A stretch of DNA of 53,495 nucleotides from a bacterium (GTDB taxonomy: Bacteria; Cyanobacteriota; Vampirovibrionia; Gastranaerophilales; Gastranaerophilaceae). Every line of letters starts with the position of its first letter. Position 1 is the first letter of the stretch. The notes under the pieces are model-generated. The model worked only from the letters and a program-made list of their open reading frames with translations, was not told the origin of the DNA and searched no databases. Shown in pieces: positions 1-7,900 of this stretch. The translations under genes and the position numbers were made by a program. Location of the stretch: assembly GCA_017652265.1 (NCBI GenBank), contig JAGCBH010000013.1:1-53495 (forward strand), written 5' to 3'.

Positions 1-1030
1 TATGCATAATTTCGGCACCAGCACCAAGTCCTGCCGGAAGAAGTCTGTCATTTTTAACGTGCGACATATAAGAAAATATTTTTTCTTTTGAAGTGTTAGA
101 TAAAAAGTTTGTACTGCTTATATTATATAAAACACGGCCCATATCTCTTGCCGAGATATAATTTGTTCCCTCGAGATCAGGAAGCCAGTTATTAATCTGC
201 GTATCCGCCAGTCCCCAGCTCTTAATTTCCCTGTTTACGGCAGGCATTCCGCCTATTTTACTCATCAACATATTAGTTGCGGAATTATCTGAATGAGTAA
301 TCATAACACGTGCCAGAGTGTCTATTGAATATTTGGAATTTTCCGCTTTATACTGCAAATCGCCTGAGCCTTCCGCTCTGTACATATCGTTAAGAATCAT
401 CTCATCAAAAATTGAAGTCTGGCCGTTTTCTATATTTCTGAATAACGCCGCCAAAACAGGCAATTTTATAATACTTGCGGCAGAAAAGATTTCATCCGCA
501 TTAATATCAACGTAGTTGTTATCGTCAAAATCCCAAACGTAAACGGCAGAATGTATTGTCGGATAATTCTTACTGAGTTCAATAAGCCTGTTTCTGAGAA
601 CATTCATCTGAGAATTTTCTTTGAGTTTAAGCATTTTAGGCCGCTTTGTTTCCGCACCCTGAATTGTCCTTAAATTCATTGACAAGTCATTCGAAATATA
701 GGCTTCAATCTTATGCGTAAAAGCTTCATAATTAACATTGACCTGCGGATATCTTGATCCAAACGGGAATGCAAGAGCATATTTTGTAAACAGATGCGGT
801 GAAATATAAAAAATCATCAGGGCAAAAAACACGAACGAAATCAGTTTTGAAATAACATTATTCTTCTGCGCTCTTTTGGCACGTTCTTCGGAACGCTTTT
901 GCGCATTACGCCTGCGCAAATCTTCAGCACTTATGTAATATGGGTTATTAGACGTATTTCTGTTGAGTTCAATATACTGACCGTATTTCGCACGATCTTC
1001 ATAAATATCCCTGTAAGCCCTTTGAGGCAT
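1..1030 (-). CDS. Membrane-anchored class A beta-lactamase-like serine hydrolase (3' end outside window)
   Basis: 343 residues are visible, running off the left edge. The start ATG at 1028-1030 has GGGAGG five bases upstream. Residues 1-58 are polar and Arg/Lys rich (cytoplasmic), residues about 59-77 form one membrane segment, and the rest should be periplasmic. The hydrolase domain shows the active-site S186-I-I-K189 (SxxK) and S247-D248-N249 (SDN). The third motif (KTG) would lie beyond the window. The Glu-x-x-Leu-Asn omega-loop motif of true class A beta-lactamases is not seen; the stretch after W282 reads LPDLEGTN instead. A penicillin-recognising hydrolase or a cell-wall-related, possibly non-lactamase enzyme is therefore as likely as resistance. 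Family call firm, exact activity open. Confidence 0.8.
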   Translation of the reverse strand, partial: MPQRAYRDIYEDRAKYGQYIELNRNTSNNPYYISAEDLRRRNAQKRSEERAKRAQKNNVISKLISFVFFALMIFYISPHLFTKYALAFPFGSRYPQVNVNYEAFTHKIEAYISNDLSMNLRTIQGAETKRPKMLKLKENSQMNVLRNRLIELSKNYPTIHSAVYVWDFDDNNYVDINADEIFSAASIIKLPVLAALFRNIENGQTSIFDEMILNDMYRAEGSGDLQYKAENSKYSIDTLARVMITHSDNSATNMLMSKIGGMPAVNREIKSWGLADTQINNWLPDLEGTNYISARDMGRVLYNISSTNFLSNTSKEKIFSYMSHVKNDRLLPAGLGAGAEIMH

Positions 1031-1083
1031 TCTGTCCTCCCGAATGTTCTTTGATTATACAGTAGACAAAATCATTTTGCAAA

Positions 1084-1983
1084 TTATTTTTTATTTTTTA
1101 TTTCGTCTAAATCTTCCTGAATTTCAACGGCTTTCTTTTCAAGACGATTATACACTTGAGAATTTATTTGACCGCCTACCAAAATCAAAATTGATGTGTA
1201 ATAAAGCCATATCATCAAAACAGCAAAAGCACCAATAGTTCCGTAAACCATGTTGTATGTGTTTAAGTGGTTAACATAAACTGAAAATCCACCAGAACCT
1301 ATCAACCAGAATATACAAAAAAAGCAGGTTCCCGGCAATGCACTTTTCATTTTGAAGCTTTCTTTACCTTTCAAATCCGGTAAAACATAATAACTTAGAA
1401 AAGCCATTATAAATAGTGATGAAAATGCTATCGGCCATCTTAATACAAGTATCAAATCAGCAGTCGGTATAGGAAGATGAACAAATCCTACAAGCATATT
1501 TATTATAACCTTACCAAATACAATAAGGTTTATGCTCAAAAATAACACAAGAGTATCAATTATTACCATTATAAAAGATAAAATTCTTGTATAAACAAAA
1601 TTTCTGGTTTCCTCAACATTATAAGCTCTGTTCAAGCCCTTTAACACAATTGCGATACTGTTTGTGGATAAAAATAGGGTTACCACCAAACCTATTATCG
1701 CCATAATATCTGCATTAGAGAATATCATAACTTCATTCAATACAGATTTTATAAGATTTATAGCCTGAGCCGGCATAAAATTACCCAAGAAAACCAGAAA
1801 GGAATTCATAGTAGCTTTGTGTCCCAGCCAGCCAAAAACAGCCATAAGAAACAACATAAACGGGAAAATACCTATAACCATCATAAAGCCCATTTCGGAT
1901 GCCATACCGAAAAAGTCATTATCTATAACTGATTTTATAAGTTTTCTTGTTCCTACTAATAAGTGTTTCTTTTTTGTTGTCAT
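1084..1983 (-). CDS. YihY/BrkB family inner-membrane protein
   Basis: 299 residues with about six hydrophobic helices, starting near residues 33-52 and ending near 245-268, and a charged Lys/Glu-rich cytoplasmic tail. This matches the YihY/BrkB family (once mislabelled RNase BN), a membrane family of uncertain transport function. Its ATG overlaps the TGA of the upstream nrnA-like gene by four bases (ATGA), so the two are translationally coupled in one operon. Confidence 0.8.
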   Translation of the reverse strand: MTTKKKHLLVGTRKLIKSVIDNDFFGMASEMGFMMVIGIFPFMLFLMAVFGWLGHKATMNSFLVFLGNFMPAQAINLIKSVLNEVMIFSNADIMAIIGLVVTLFLSTNSIAIVLKGLNRAYNVEETRNFVYTRILSFIMVIIDTLVLFLSINLIVFGKVIINMLVGFVHLPIPTADLILVLRWPIAFSSLFIMAFLSYYVLPDLKGKESFKMKSALPGTCFFCIFWLIGSGGFSVYVNHLNTYNMVYGTIGAFAVLMIWLYYTSILILVGGQINSQVYNRLEKKAVEIQEDLDEIKNKK

Positions 1984-2942
1984 AAAACTTTTCTCAACTC
2001 CGCCAATATTTTCTCAGCTGCCTGCTTAACAGATGCTTTTATAGTGCAACCTGCCGCGAACTTATGCCCTCCGCCTCCGAATAACGAACATATTTTTGAA
2101 ACATCCGTATTCTTGCTCCTCAGGGAAATCTTTGTAAGGTTAGGGGCAAGTTCTTTAGCAATGAACGCCGTTTCTGTTGAAACTATAGACCTGAGTTTCT
2201 CCGTCAAGCCCTCCGTACAGTCAGGCCCGACTTTGAATTTTTCAATATCTTTTCTGAATACACACGTATAAGCAATCTTATCATCATCCGTAAATACCGC
2301 TTTATTAAGGCAATAATTCTGAAACATAACAAAATTTTTCGGATATGAATCATAACATTTTTTAGCGATTTCATCCGGAACAGTACCGCAATCCAAAAGT
2401 TTTGATGCAATTTTAAAGGTATCAGCTGATGTATTTGAATAACGGAAAGAACCGGTATCAGTTAAAATCGCCGCATAAAGAGCATCGGCAGCTTCTTTTG
2501 TAATTTTCCAGCCATAATCACCTGCGATTTTAACAACTATTTCGCCGGTTGAACTTGCTTCAGGCTCTATTATGTTTATCTGAGCAAACCCCGAGTTTGT
2601 CCCGTGATGGTCAATATTTATTGTTGTTTTTGCCTTATCAAATAACACCTTTACCTGTTCCATTCTGTCTAAAGATGCAACATCAAGCGTGATAACAAGA
2701 TCATAAACAAGCGATTTATCGGCATCAGAATACAATTTTGCACTTTTCAGATTTTCCAGAAAAGAATATGTTTCAACAAAATTATCAATCAGAATATCGC
2801 AATTCTTCTTGAAATTAGTTTTAACAATTGAAGCCAGTCCGCATGCGGAACCCAGCGTATCGCCGTCAGGATTTATGTGCGTAATCAGTAATATTTTTTT
2901 TGAATTTTTTATGATATATTCAATATTATTATCTGAATTCAT
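1980..2942 (-). CDS. nrnA: DHH-family phosphoesterase, NrnA-like oligoribonuclease/pAp phosphatase
   Basis: 320 residues. DHH motifs are in order: D26-G-D28 (PDGD), D87 (ITLD), D111-H112-H113 (DHH) and the C-terminal DHHA1 loop GGGGHKFAAG. These residues bind two divalent metals. Family members degrade 2-5 nt RNAs from the 5' end and dephosphorylate pAp. The length is typical for NrnA. It is the first gene of a two-gene operon with the YihY protein. No Shine-Dalgarno is visible; instead an extended -10 (TGC-TAAAAT) ends six bases before the ATG, so the message is probably leaderless. Confidence 0.85.
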   Translation of the reverse strand: MNSDNNIEYIIKNSKKILLITHINPDGDTLGSACGLASIVKTNFKKNCDILIDNFVETYSFLENLKSAKLYSDADKSLVYDLVITLDVASLDRMEQVKVLFDKAKTTINIDHHGTNSGFAQINIIEPEASSTGEIVVKIAGDYGWKITKEAADALYAAILTDTGSFRYSNTSADTFKIASKLLDCGTVPDEIAKKCYDSYPKNFVMFQNYCLNKAVFTDDDKIAYTCVFRKDIEKFKVGPDCTEGLTEKLRSIVSTETAFIAKELAPNLTKISLRSKNTDVSKICSLFGGGGHKFAAGCTIKASVKQAAEKILAELRKVL

Positions 2943-2948
2943 AAAGGT

Positions 2949-2957
2949 ATTTTAGCA
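2949..2957 (-). promoter_or_regulatory. Extended -10 of nrnA-like gene
   Basis: On the minus strand this reads TGC-TAAAAT, six bases before the ATG at 2942. A start of transcription about seven bases downstream falls on the start codon. It overlaps the presumed -10 (CATAAA, 2956-2961) of the divergent gene at 2971. Confidence 0.55.
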
Positions 2958-2970
2958 TAAAACATACGTT

Positions 2971-3300
2971 ATGGAAAAAGTTTTATATACAAATTTTACA
3001 ACTACAGAAGAACTGGTTGATGAACTCTTAAAACAAAAAGAGTTTAAAAAAGCCATGACACGCACAAATTTGTCAAAATTCTGGAAAGATATTGCAGGCG
3101 AAAAGTTTGCAAAAAAATCTAAACCATGGGGTATGCTTGGCGGAAACACCATGATTATAGCCTGTGAAAACGCAATCGTTGCTCAAGAGCTTCTTTTGCA
3201 TAAAGCACAATTGCTCGAAAAATTTAAACCTTATACAAAATCCCTGAAAATAAAGGTTGATGATTTAAAGTTTGATGCGAAAAAATGGATTAACGAATAA
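2971..3300 (+). CDS. dciA: DUF721 protein, DciA-type replicative helicase loader
   Basis: 109 residues. The pattern fits DUF721/DciA: a conserved Trp in KFWKDIAGE (residue about 38), a Lys-rich KKSKPW turn, a hydrophobic strand GGNTMIIACENAIVAQEL, and the following helix LLLHKAQLLEKF that opens the KH-like domain. DciA loads or recruits DnaB in bacteria that lack DnaC or DnaI. Only 28 bases separate it from the divergent nrnA-like gene and no ribosome binding site is visible, so a very short or absent leader is likely. The family call rests on the pattern, not on a database search. Confidence 0.75.
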   Translation: MEKVLYTNFTTTEELVDELLKQKEFKKAMTRTNLSKFWKDIAGEKFAKKSKPWGMLGGNTMIIACENAIVAQELLLHKAQLLEKFKPYTKSLKIKVDDLKFDAKKWINE

Positions 3301-3429
3301 TTTTGTAACATTATCTTAATACACCTCTGCCTGCATAACAATTTTTTAATAAGCCGTTACTTTATATATAAGTAGGCAGAAAGAATATTTGTGTTTATAG
3401 TGTGAAAGTGTAATATAAGGAGATTAATT

Positions 3430-3966
3430 ATGGCAGATCAAGCAATCACTCCGGCGCGCCCGTCGGCAGCAGCACCGATTCTTTTAGGTGCTGGCGGAGC
3501 ATTTTTGGGCACAATTGTTGCACCAGTAAAAAAAGCATACAGAGATCCTTTGTACTTATTGACAATGACGCAAGATCAATTTGACAAGAAAATAGGAAGC
3601 AAAGTAACAGAAAAAACCAGTAAAGAAGCACTTGGCTGGTTTAACAAGATAACCGAAAGCAGAACCGCACTTAAGAACGCAATGGAAACAGCAAAAGAAG
3701 CCGCAACTACAGCGGGTAAATCTGCTGCTGAAGCAAGCGTAGAAGCAACAAAAGCAGGCGGAAAGTTACTTAATGACATTCTGCTTAAAGATAAAGTATT
3801 TGAAAAATTCTCAGCAAAACAGATGAAAGAACTTTTACCGAAAGCAAAAGGATGGTGGGCAGTAGGTTTAGGTCTTTTAGGCTTATTAATCGGCCGCGTT
3901 ATTTCTATCAATAAAGCAGTTAAAAAGAATATGGCATTAGCACAACAACAAAATCAGCAAGTATAA
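3430..3966 (+). CDS. Small membrane protein of unknown function
   Basis: 178 residues; family not recognised. There is a hydrophobic Gly/Ala segment at residues about 14-32 and a second membrane segment WWAVGLGLLGLLIGRVISI near the C-terminus. Between them lies a long amphipathic Ala/Lys/Glu-rich stretch (about 60-115), probably a coiled coil. AGGAG eight bases before ATG gives a clear start. It is a single-gene transcription unit, bounded by a 129-base upstream gap and a strong terminator. It could be a membrane-associated structural or scaffold protein; no function should be transferred. Confidence 0.7.
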   Translation: MADQAITPARPSAAAPILLGAGGAFLGTIVAPVKKAYRDPLYLLTMTQDQFDKKIGSKVTEKTSKEALGWFNKITESRTALKNAMETAKEAATTAGKSAAEASVEATKAGGKLLNDILLKDKVFEKFSAKQMKELLPKAKGWWAVGLGLLGLLIGRVISINKAVKKNMALAQQQNQQV

Positions 3967-3980
3967 CAAAATCAATAAAA

Positions 3981-4010
3981 AAGTCCCGGTTATAAACCGG
4001 GACTTTTTTT
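3981..4010 (+). terminator. Rho-independent terminator
   Basis: A ten-base stem (AAGTCCCGGT with ACCGGGACTT), a short AT loop and a run of T. It ends the unit of the gene at 3430. Confidence 0.92.
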
Positions 4011-4119
4011 ATTTCCTTGATTTTCAAAACTTTCGTAGTACCATGTGGAATAACTTGTATATTATTAATCGGGTCGGAATTAAAAACCTTACCGATACAA
4101 AAATTAAGGAGAATTATAA

Positions 4120-5397
4120 ATGACTAGCAAAAATTTTTTATTCACATCTGAATCAGTAACAGAAGGACACCCGGACAAAGTTTGCGATCAGATATCGGAT
4201 GCTATTTTGGATGAATTTTTAACAAAATATCCAAATTCAAGAGTTGCAGCTGAAACTACCGTTACAACAGGTATGGCTCTCGTTTGCGGTGAAATAACAT
4301 CAGACTGCTACGTTGATATTCCGCAAATTGTAAGGGATACCATTAAAAATATCGGTTATGAAGGAACTGCAGGCGGCGGATTTGACTGCAACACCTGTGC
4401 GGTTTTGACAAGCATAGATGAACAGTCCTGTGATATTGCAGGCGGCGTAAATAAAGCTCTTGAAACAAGAAGCGACAATGCTGACACATCAACTTCCGAA
4501 ACCGAAGCAATAGGTGCCGGCGACCAGGGTATCATGTTTGGATTTGCATGTAACGAAACACCTGAATTGATGCCATTGCCAATCAGTTTGGCACATAAAT
4601 TATCATATAGACTCGCTCAGGTTCGCAAAAATGGAACTTTAAGTTACCTCAGACCTGACGGAAAATCTCAGGTAACAGTTGAATATATAAACGGAAAACC
4701 TGCCAAAATTCATACTATTTTGATTTCAACTCAACATAACCCTGAAATCAATGGTGTAAGTGATAATTCTAAGGTTCAAGAAATTATAAAAAATGATTTG
4801 AAAAAATATGTTATTGATGCAGTTTTCGCATCAGAAGCAATCAGACCAGACAGCGAAACAAAAATTTTAATTAACCCGTCAGGCAGATTTGTAGTAGGCG
4901 GTCCGCAGGGTGATGCAGGCCTGACAGGCAGAAAAATCATCGTTGACACCTACGGCGGTTATTCCCGTCACGGTGGCGGTGCATTTTCGGGCAAAGACCC
5001 TACGAAAGTTGACCGCTCAGCCGCTTATGCTGCAAGATATGTTGCTAAAAATATCGTTGCATCAGGATTAGCAGAAAAATGCGAAATCGAGTTAGCATAT
5101 GCAATAGGTGTTGCAGAACCTGTTTCTATTATGGTTGACTCTTTCGGCACCGGTAAAATTTCTGATGAGGATTTATCAATATTAGTAAGAAAGAATTTTG
5201 ACCTAAGACCTGCTGCTATAATCAAACAATTTGATTTGAGAGGCTTACCAAAGAAAAACGGTGGTAAATTCTACCAAAAACTTGCGGCATACGGTCACAT
5301 GGGCAGAACCGACTTTGATGTTCCTTGGGAACATACGGATAAAGCTGAAGCCCTAAAATCTCAGGCAAGTTCATTTTCATGCACATGTAACGCATAA
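4120..5397 (+). CDS. metK: S-adenosylmethionine synthase
   Basis: 425 residues, slightly longer than the usual 380-400. It makes SAM from methionine and ATP in the cytoplasm. Signatures present: [18 protein letters not shown] at the N-terminus, the [12 protein letters not shown] hexapeptide region, the [13 protein letters not shown] loop, and the [13 protein letters not shown] and [19 protein letters not shown] blocks with the ATP/Mg/K-binding residues. AAGGAG lies eight bases before the ATG. It is monocistronic between two terminators. No recognisable SAM riboswitch is seen in the 109 bases upstream, only a short ATCGG/CCGAT hairpin at 4068-4096. Confidence 0.97.
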   Translation: MTSKNFLFTSESVTEGHPDKVCDQISDAILDEFLTKYPNSRVAAETTVTTGMALVCGEITSDCYVDIPQIVRDTIKNIGYEGTAGGGFDCNTCAVLTSIDEQSCDIAGGVNKALETRSDNADTSTSETEAIGAGDQGIMFGFACNETPELMPLPISLAHKLSYRLAQVRKNGTLSYLRPDGKSQVTVEYINGKPAKIHTILISTQHNPEINGVSDNSKVQEIIKNDLKKYVIDAVFASEAIRPDSETKILINPSGRFVVGGPQGDAGLTGRKIIVDTYGGYSRHGGGAFSGKDPTKVDRSAAYAARYVAKNIVASGLAEKCEIELAYAIGVAEPVSIMVDSFGTGKISDEDLSILVRKNFDLRPAAIIKQFDLRGLPKKNGGKFYQKLAAYGHMGRTDFDVPWEHTDKAEALKSQASSFSCTCNA

Positions 5398-5419
5398 GAA
5401 TAATTTAAAATAAAAACTT

Positions 5420-5447
5420 AAAAGGTGCATCAATTGATGCACCTTTT
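5420..5447. terminator. Bidirectional terminator between metK and zupT
   Basis: A perfect palindrome, AAAAGGTGCATCAA with its complement, flanked by A and T runs. It serves both converging genes, and the zupT stop codon begins in its right arm. Confidence 0.9.
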
Positions 5448-6268
5448 TATATTCCCATTAAAATCAAACTCAGCCAGATAAACATAATACCTGACATTAT
5501 TCCCCAAATAGAACAGTGCCAGTCGCCATACTCTTTTGCAAGCGGTAAAAGTGTATCAAACGAAATATAAACCATAATTCCCGCAACCGTTGCCATCAGA
5601 CACCCCACAAGTACCTGCGGTAAAAACATATTGAAAATAAACATCCCTACTAACGCACCTACAGGTTCTGTTATACCTGATATTGCCGCATAAAGCATTG
5701 CATAGCGTTTTTTGCCCGTAACGTGATAGATAGGTAGTGCAACCGCAATACCTTCCGGAATATTATGTATTGCAATTGCAAAAGCAACAGATATACCCAA
5801 AGTAACACTTTGAGTAGCCGTCAGGAATGTTGCCATACCTTCCGGAAAGTTGTGAATACATATTGCAACAGCCGTAAAAATTCCTGCACGCTTGAGTTTA
5901 TGACGTTTTTCATAATCATCACATTCATGAGTATCTGGATTTAAATATTCATCAGTATCAATATGGTCAGGCAAGAAATAATCTATCAAAAATGATACCA
6001 ATATTCCCAAAACAAATCCTGTATAAACCATCCATTGATATTTGTTAGGGAAATTAATCATTAGCATACGATTAGACTCAGGTATAATGTCCATTAATGA
6101 TACAAAAATCATAACACCTGCACTAAATCCTAGGCCGTATGATAAAAATTTCAGATTATCTTTTTTGCCGACAAATGCAAGCAAACCGCCGACAGCAGTC
6201 GTAAGCCCCGCCAGCGTGGCAAGACTAAAAGCAACTCCAATATTTGATATGTTCATTGAATTAATCAT
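5447..6268 (-). CDS. zupT: ZIP-family divalent metal transporter (ZupT-like)
   Basis: 273 residues with about eight membrane helices. The metal-site helices carry HNFPEGMATF and HNIPEGIAVALP, the paired H-N-x-P-E-G motifs of ZIP helices IV and V. Between helices III and IV is an Asp/Glu/His-rich cytoplasmic loop (DHIDTDEYLNPDTHE). It imports Zn2+ and possibly Fe2+ or Mn2+ across the inner membrane. On the minus strand, TGC-TAAAAT lies twelve bases before the ATG, giving a leader of only about five bases and no Shine-Dalgarno. A second in-frame ATG is four codons in. Confidence 0.9.
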   Translation of the reverse strand: MINSMNISNIGVAFSLATLAGLTTAVGGLLAFVGKKDNLKFLSYGLGFSAGVMIFVSLMDIIPESNRMLMINFPNKYQWMVYTGFVLGILVSFLIDYFLPDHIDTDEYLNPDTHECDDYEKRHKLKRAGIFTAVAICIHNFPEGMATFLTATQSVTLGISVAFAIAIHNIPEGIAVALPIYHVTGKKRYAMLYAAISGITEPVGALVGMFIFNMFLPQVLVGCLMATVAGIMVYISFDTLLPLAKEYGDWHCSIWGIMSGIMFIWLSLILMGI

Positions 6269-6316
6269 TTCGGCAAGATAATTTTAGCACAAAGAAAAAA
6301 TTTTATTGCAAACTTT

Positions 6317-6343
6317 TTGCTTGAATTTTCCTCTTTTTATAAT
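6317..6343 (+). promoter_or_regulatory. gatA promoter
   Basis: TTGCTT (6317-6322) and consensus TATAAT (6338-6343), spacing 15. The ATG follows 36 bases later, preceded by AAGGAG. Confidence 0.5.
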
Positions 6344-6379
6344 ACTATTTAATAAGAAAAAGATTTCTAAGGAGAATTT

Positions 6380-7843
6380 ATGAACGAGCTTTTGAAAAAA
6401 TCAGCCACCGAACAGGCTAAAGCAATTAAGAATAAAGAAATTTCGGCCGTTGAGCTTACAAAATCGGCGTTAGACAGGATTAAATCGCTTGATGATAAAT
6501 TAGGTGCGTTCAATTCTTTAACTGAAGATACTGCACTTGAAACGGCGAAAAAAGTTGACGAAATGGTTGCAAGAGGTGAAGAATTACCGCTTTTGGCAGG
6601 TGTTCCGCTTGCCCTAAAAGATAATATGAATTTAAAAGGTTCAAGAACAACCGCTTCAAGCAAAATTTTGGAGAATTTTGTATCACCATTTAACGCAACG
6701 ATTACCCAAAAATTACTTGATAATTGTGTTCCGATTTTGGGTAAAGCAAATTTAGATGAGTTTGCAATGGGTAGTTCCAATGAAAACTCAGCATTCAAAA
6801 AGGTTCATAACCCTTGGAACTTAAATAAAGTTCCGGGCGGTTCCTCAGGCGGTTCTGCTGCAAGCGTTGCATCCTGTGAAGTTGCACTGTCTTTGGGTTC
6901 TGATACGGGCGGTTCAATAAGATTACCGGCATCATTCTGCGGTATTGTAGGTATGAAACCTACTTATGGCAGAGTTTCACGCTACGGTTTAATCGCATTT
7001 GCATCATCTTTGGATCAAATCGGACCTTTCGCAAGAACTGTTGAAGATGCGGCTAACTTGTTGGAAGTCATTTCGGGTTATGATACAAAAGATTCAACCT
7101 CTTTGAATATACCTGTTGAACACTATGCTCAATCGCTTAACAACGATATTAAAGGTAAAAAAGTCGGTGTAATAACAAACCTTATGGGAGAAGGTTTGAG
7201 CGAAGATGTTGAAAAAGCAGTTAAAAAAGCTATTGAAGATTACAAATCAATGGGTTGCGAAATCGTTGAGCTTGAATTACCTAGTTTAAAATATTCAATT
7301 GGTATTTATTACATTCTTGCAACCGCAGAATGCAGTTCAAACTTGGCACGTTTTGACGGTGTAAGATATGGTTACAGAACACCTGATGCTAAAAACTTGC
7401 TTGAAATGTACACAAAAACAAGAGCGGAAGGCTTCGGTCCTGAAGTTAAGCGCCGTATAATGCTTGGCACTTACGCATTGAGTTCCGGTTATTATGATGC
7501 ATACTACAAAAAAGCACAACAAATGAGAGCACTTGTAACGCAGGAATTTTTAAAAGCTTTTGAGCAGGTTGATGTTTTAATTTCACCGACTTGCCCGAAT
7601 ACGGCTTTTGATTTAGGTGCAAAAGCATCTGATCCTTTGGCTATGTATTTAACCGATATTGCAACCATCAGCGCTAATTTGGCAGGAATTCCGGGTTTGA
7701 GCGTTCCTGCAGGATTTGATAAAGACGGAATGCCAATAGGACTTCAAATTCTTGCACCGCAAATGCAAGATGCAAGATTATTGAATTTTGCATACAAATT
7801 TGAACAGGCAAATGATTATTATAAAAAGTTGGCAAATATATAG
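6380..7843 (+). CDS. gatA: Asp-tRNA(Asn)/Glu-tRNA(Gln) amidotransferase subunit A
   Basis: 487 residues, full length for GatA. This amidase subunit hydrolyses glutamine to ammonia, which GatB uses to convert mischarged Glu-tRNA(Gln) or Asp-tRNA(Asn). The Ser-cisSer-Lys triad is intact by alignment to known GatA: K80, S155 and S179, within GGSSGGSAAS and SDTGGSIRLPAS. AAGGAG precedes the ATG. It stands alone; gatB and gatC are not in the window, as in many genomes where the subunits are scattered. Confidence 0.96.
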   Translation: MNELLKKSATEQAKAIKNKEISAVELTKSALDRIKSLDDKLGAFNSLTEDTALETAKKVDEMVARGEELPLLAGVPLALKDNMNLKGSRTTASSKILENFVSPFNATITQKLLDNCVPILGKANLDEFAMGSSNENSAFKKVHNPWNLNKVPGGSSGGSAASVASCEVALSLGSDTGGSIRLPASFCGIVGMKPTYGRVSRYGLIAFASSLDQIGPFARTVEDAANLLEVISGYDTKDSTSLNIPVEHYAQSLNNDIKGKKVGVITNLMGEGLSEDVEKAVKKAIEDYKSMGCEIVELELPSLKYSIGIYYILATAECSSNLARFDGVRYGYRTPDAKNLLEMYTKTRAEGFGPEVKRRIMLGTYALSSGYYDAYYKKAQQMRALVTQEFLKAFEQVDVLISPTCPNTAFDLGAKASDPLAMYLTDIATISANLAGIPGLSVPAGFDKDGMPIGLQILAPQMQDARLLNFAYKFEQANDYYKKLANI

Positions 7844-7861
7844 TAAATAACAAAAAATACA

Positions 7862-7897
7862 AATAGGGCATCAGAAAATTATTTCCGGTGCCCTATT
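7862..7897. terminator. Terminator between gatA and clpB
   Basis: A nine-base stem, AATAGGGCA with TGCCCTATT, with a 17-18-base loop. A clear T tract appears when read on the minus strand, so it mainly serves clpB and may also stop gatA transcripts. Confidence 0.75.
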
Positions 7898-7900
7898 CAA

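Noticed and set aside
4012-4119. SAM riboswitch upstream of metK
   Set aside because: Only a short ATCGG/CCGAT hairpin is present; no SAM-I, SAM-II or other known core could be recognised.
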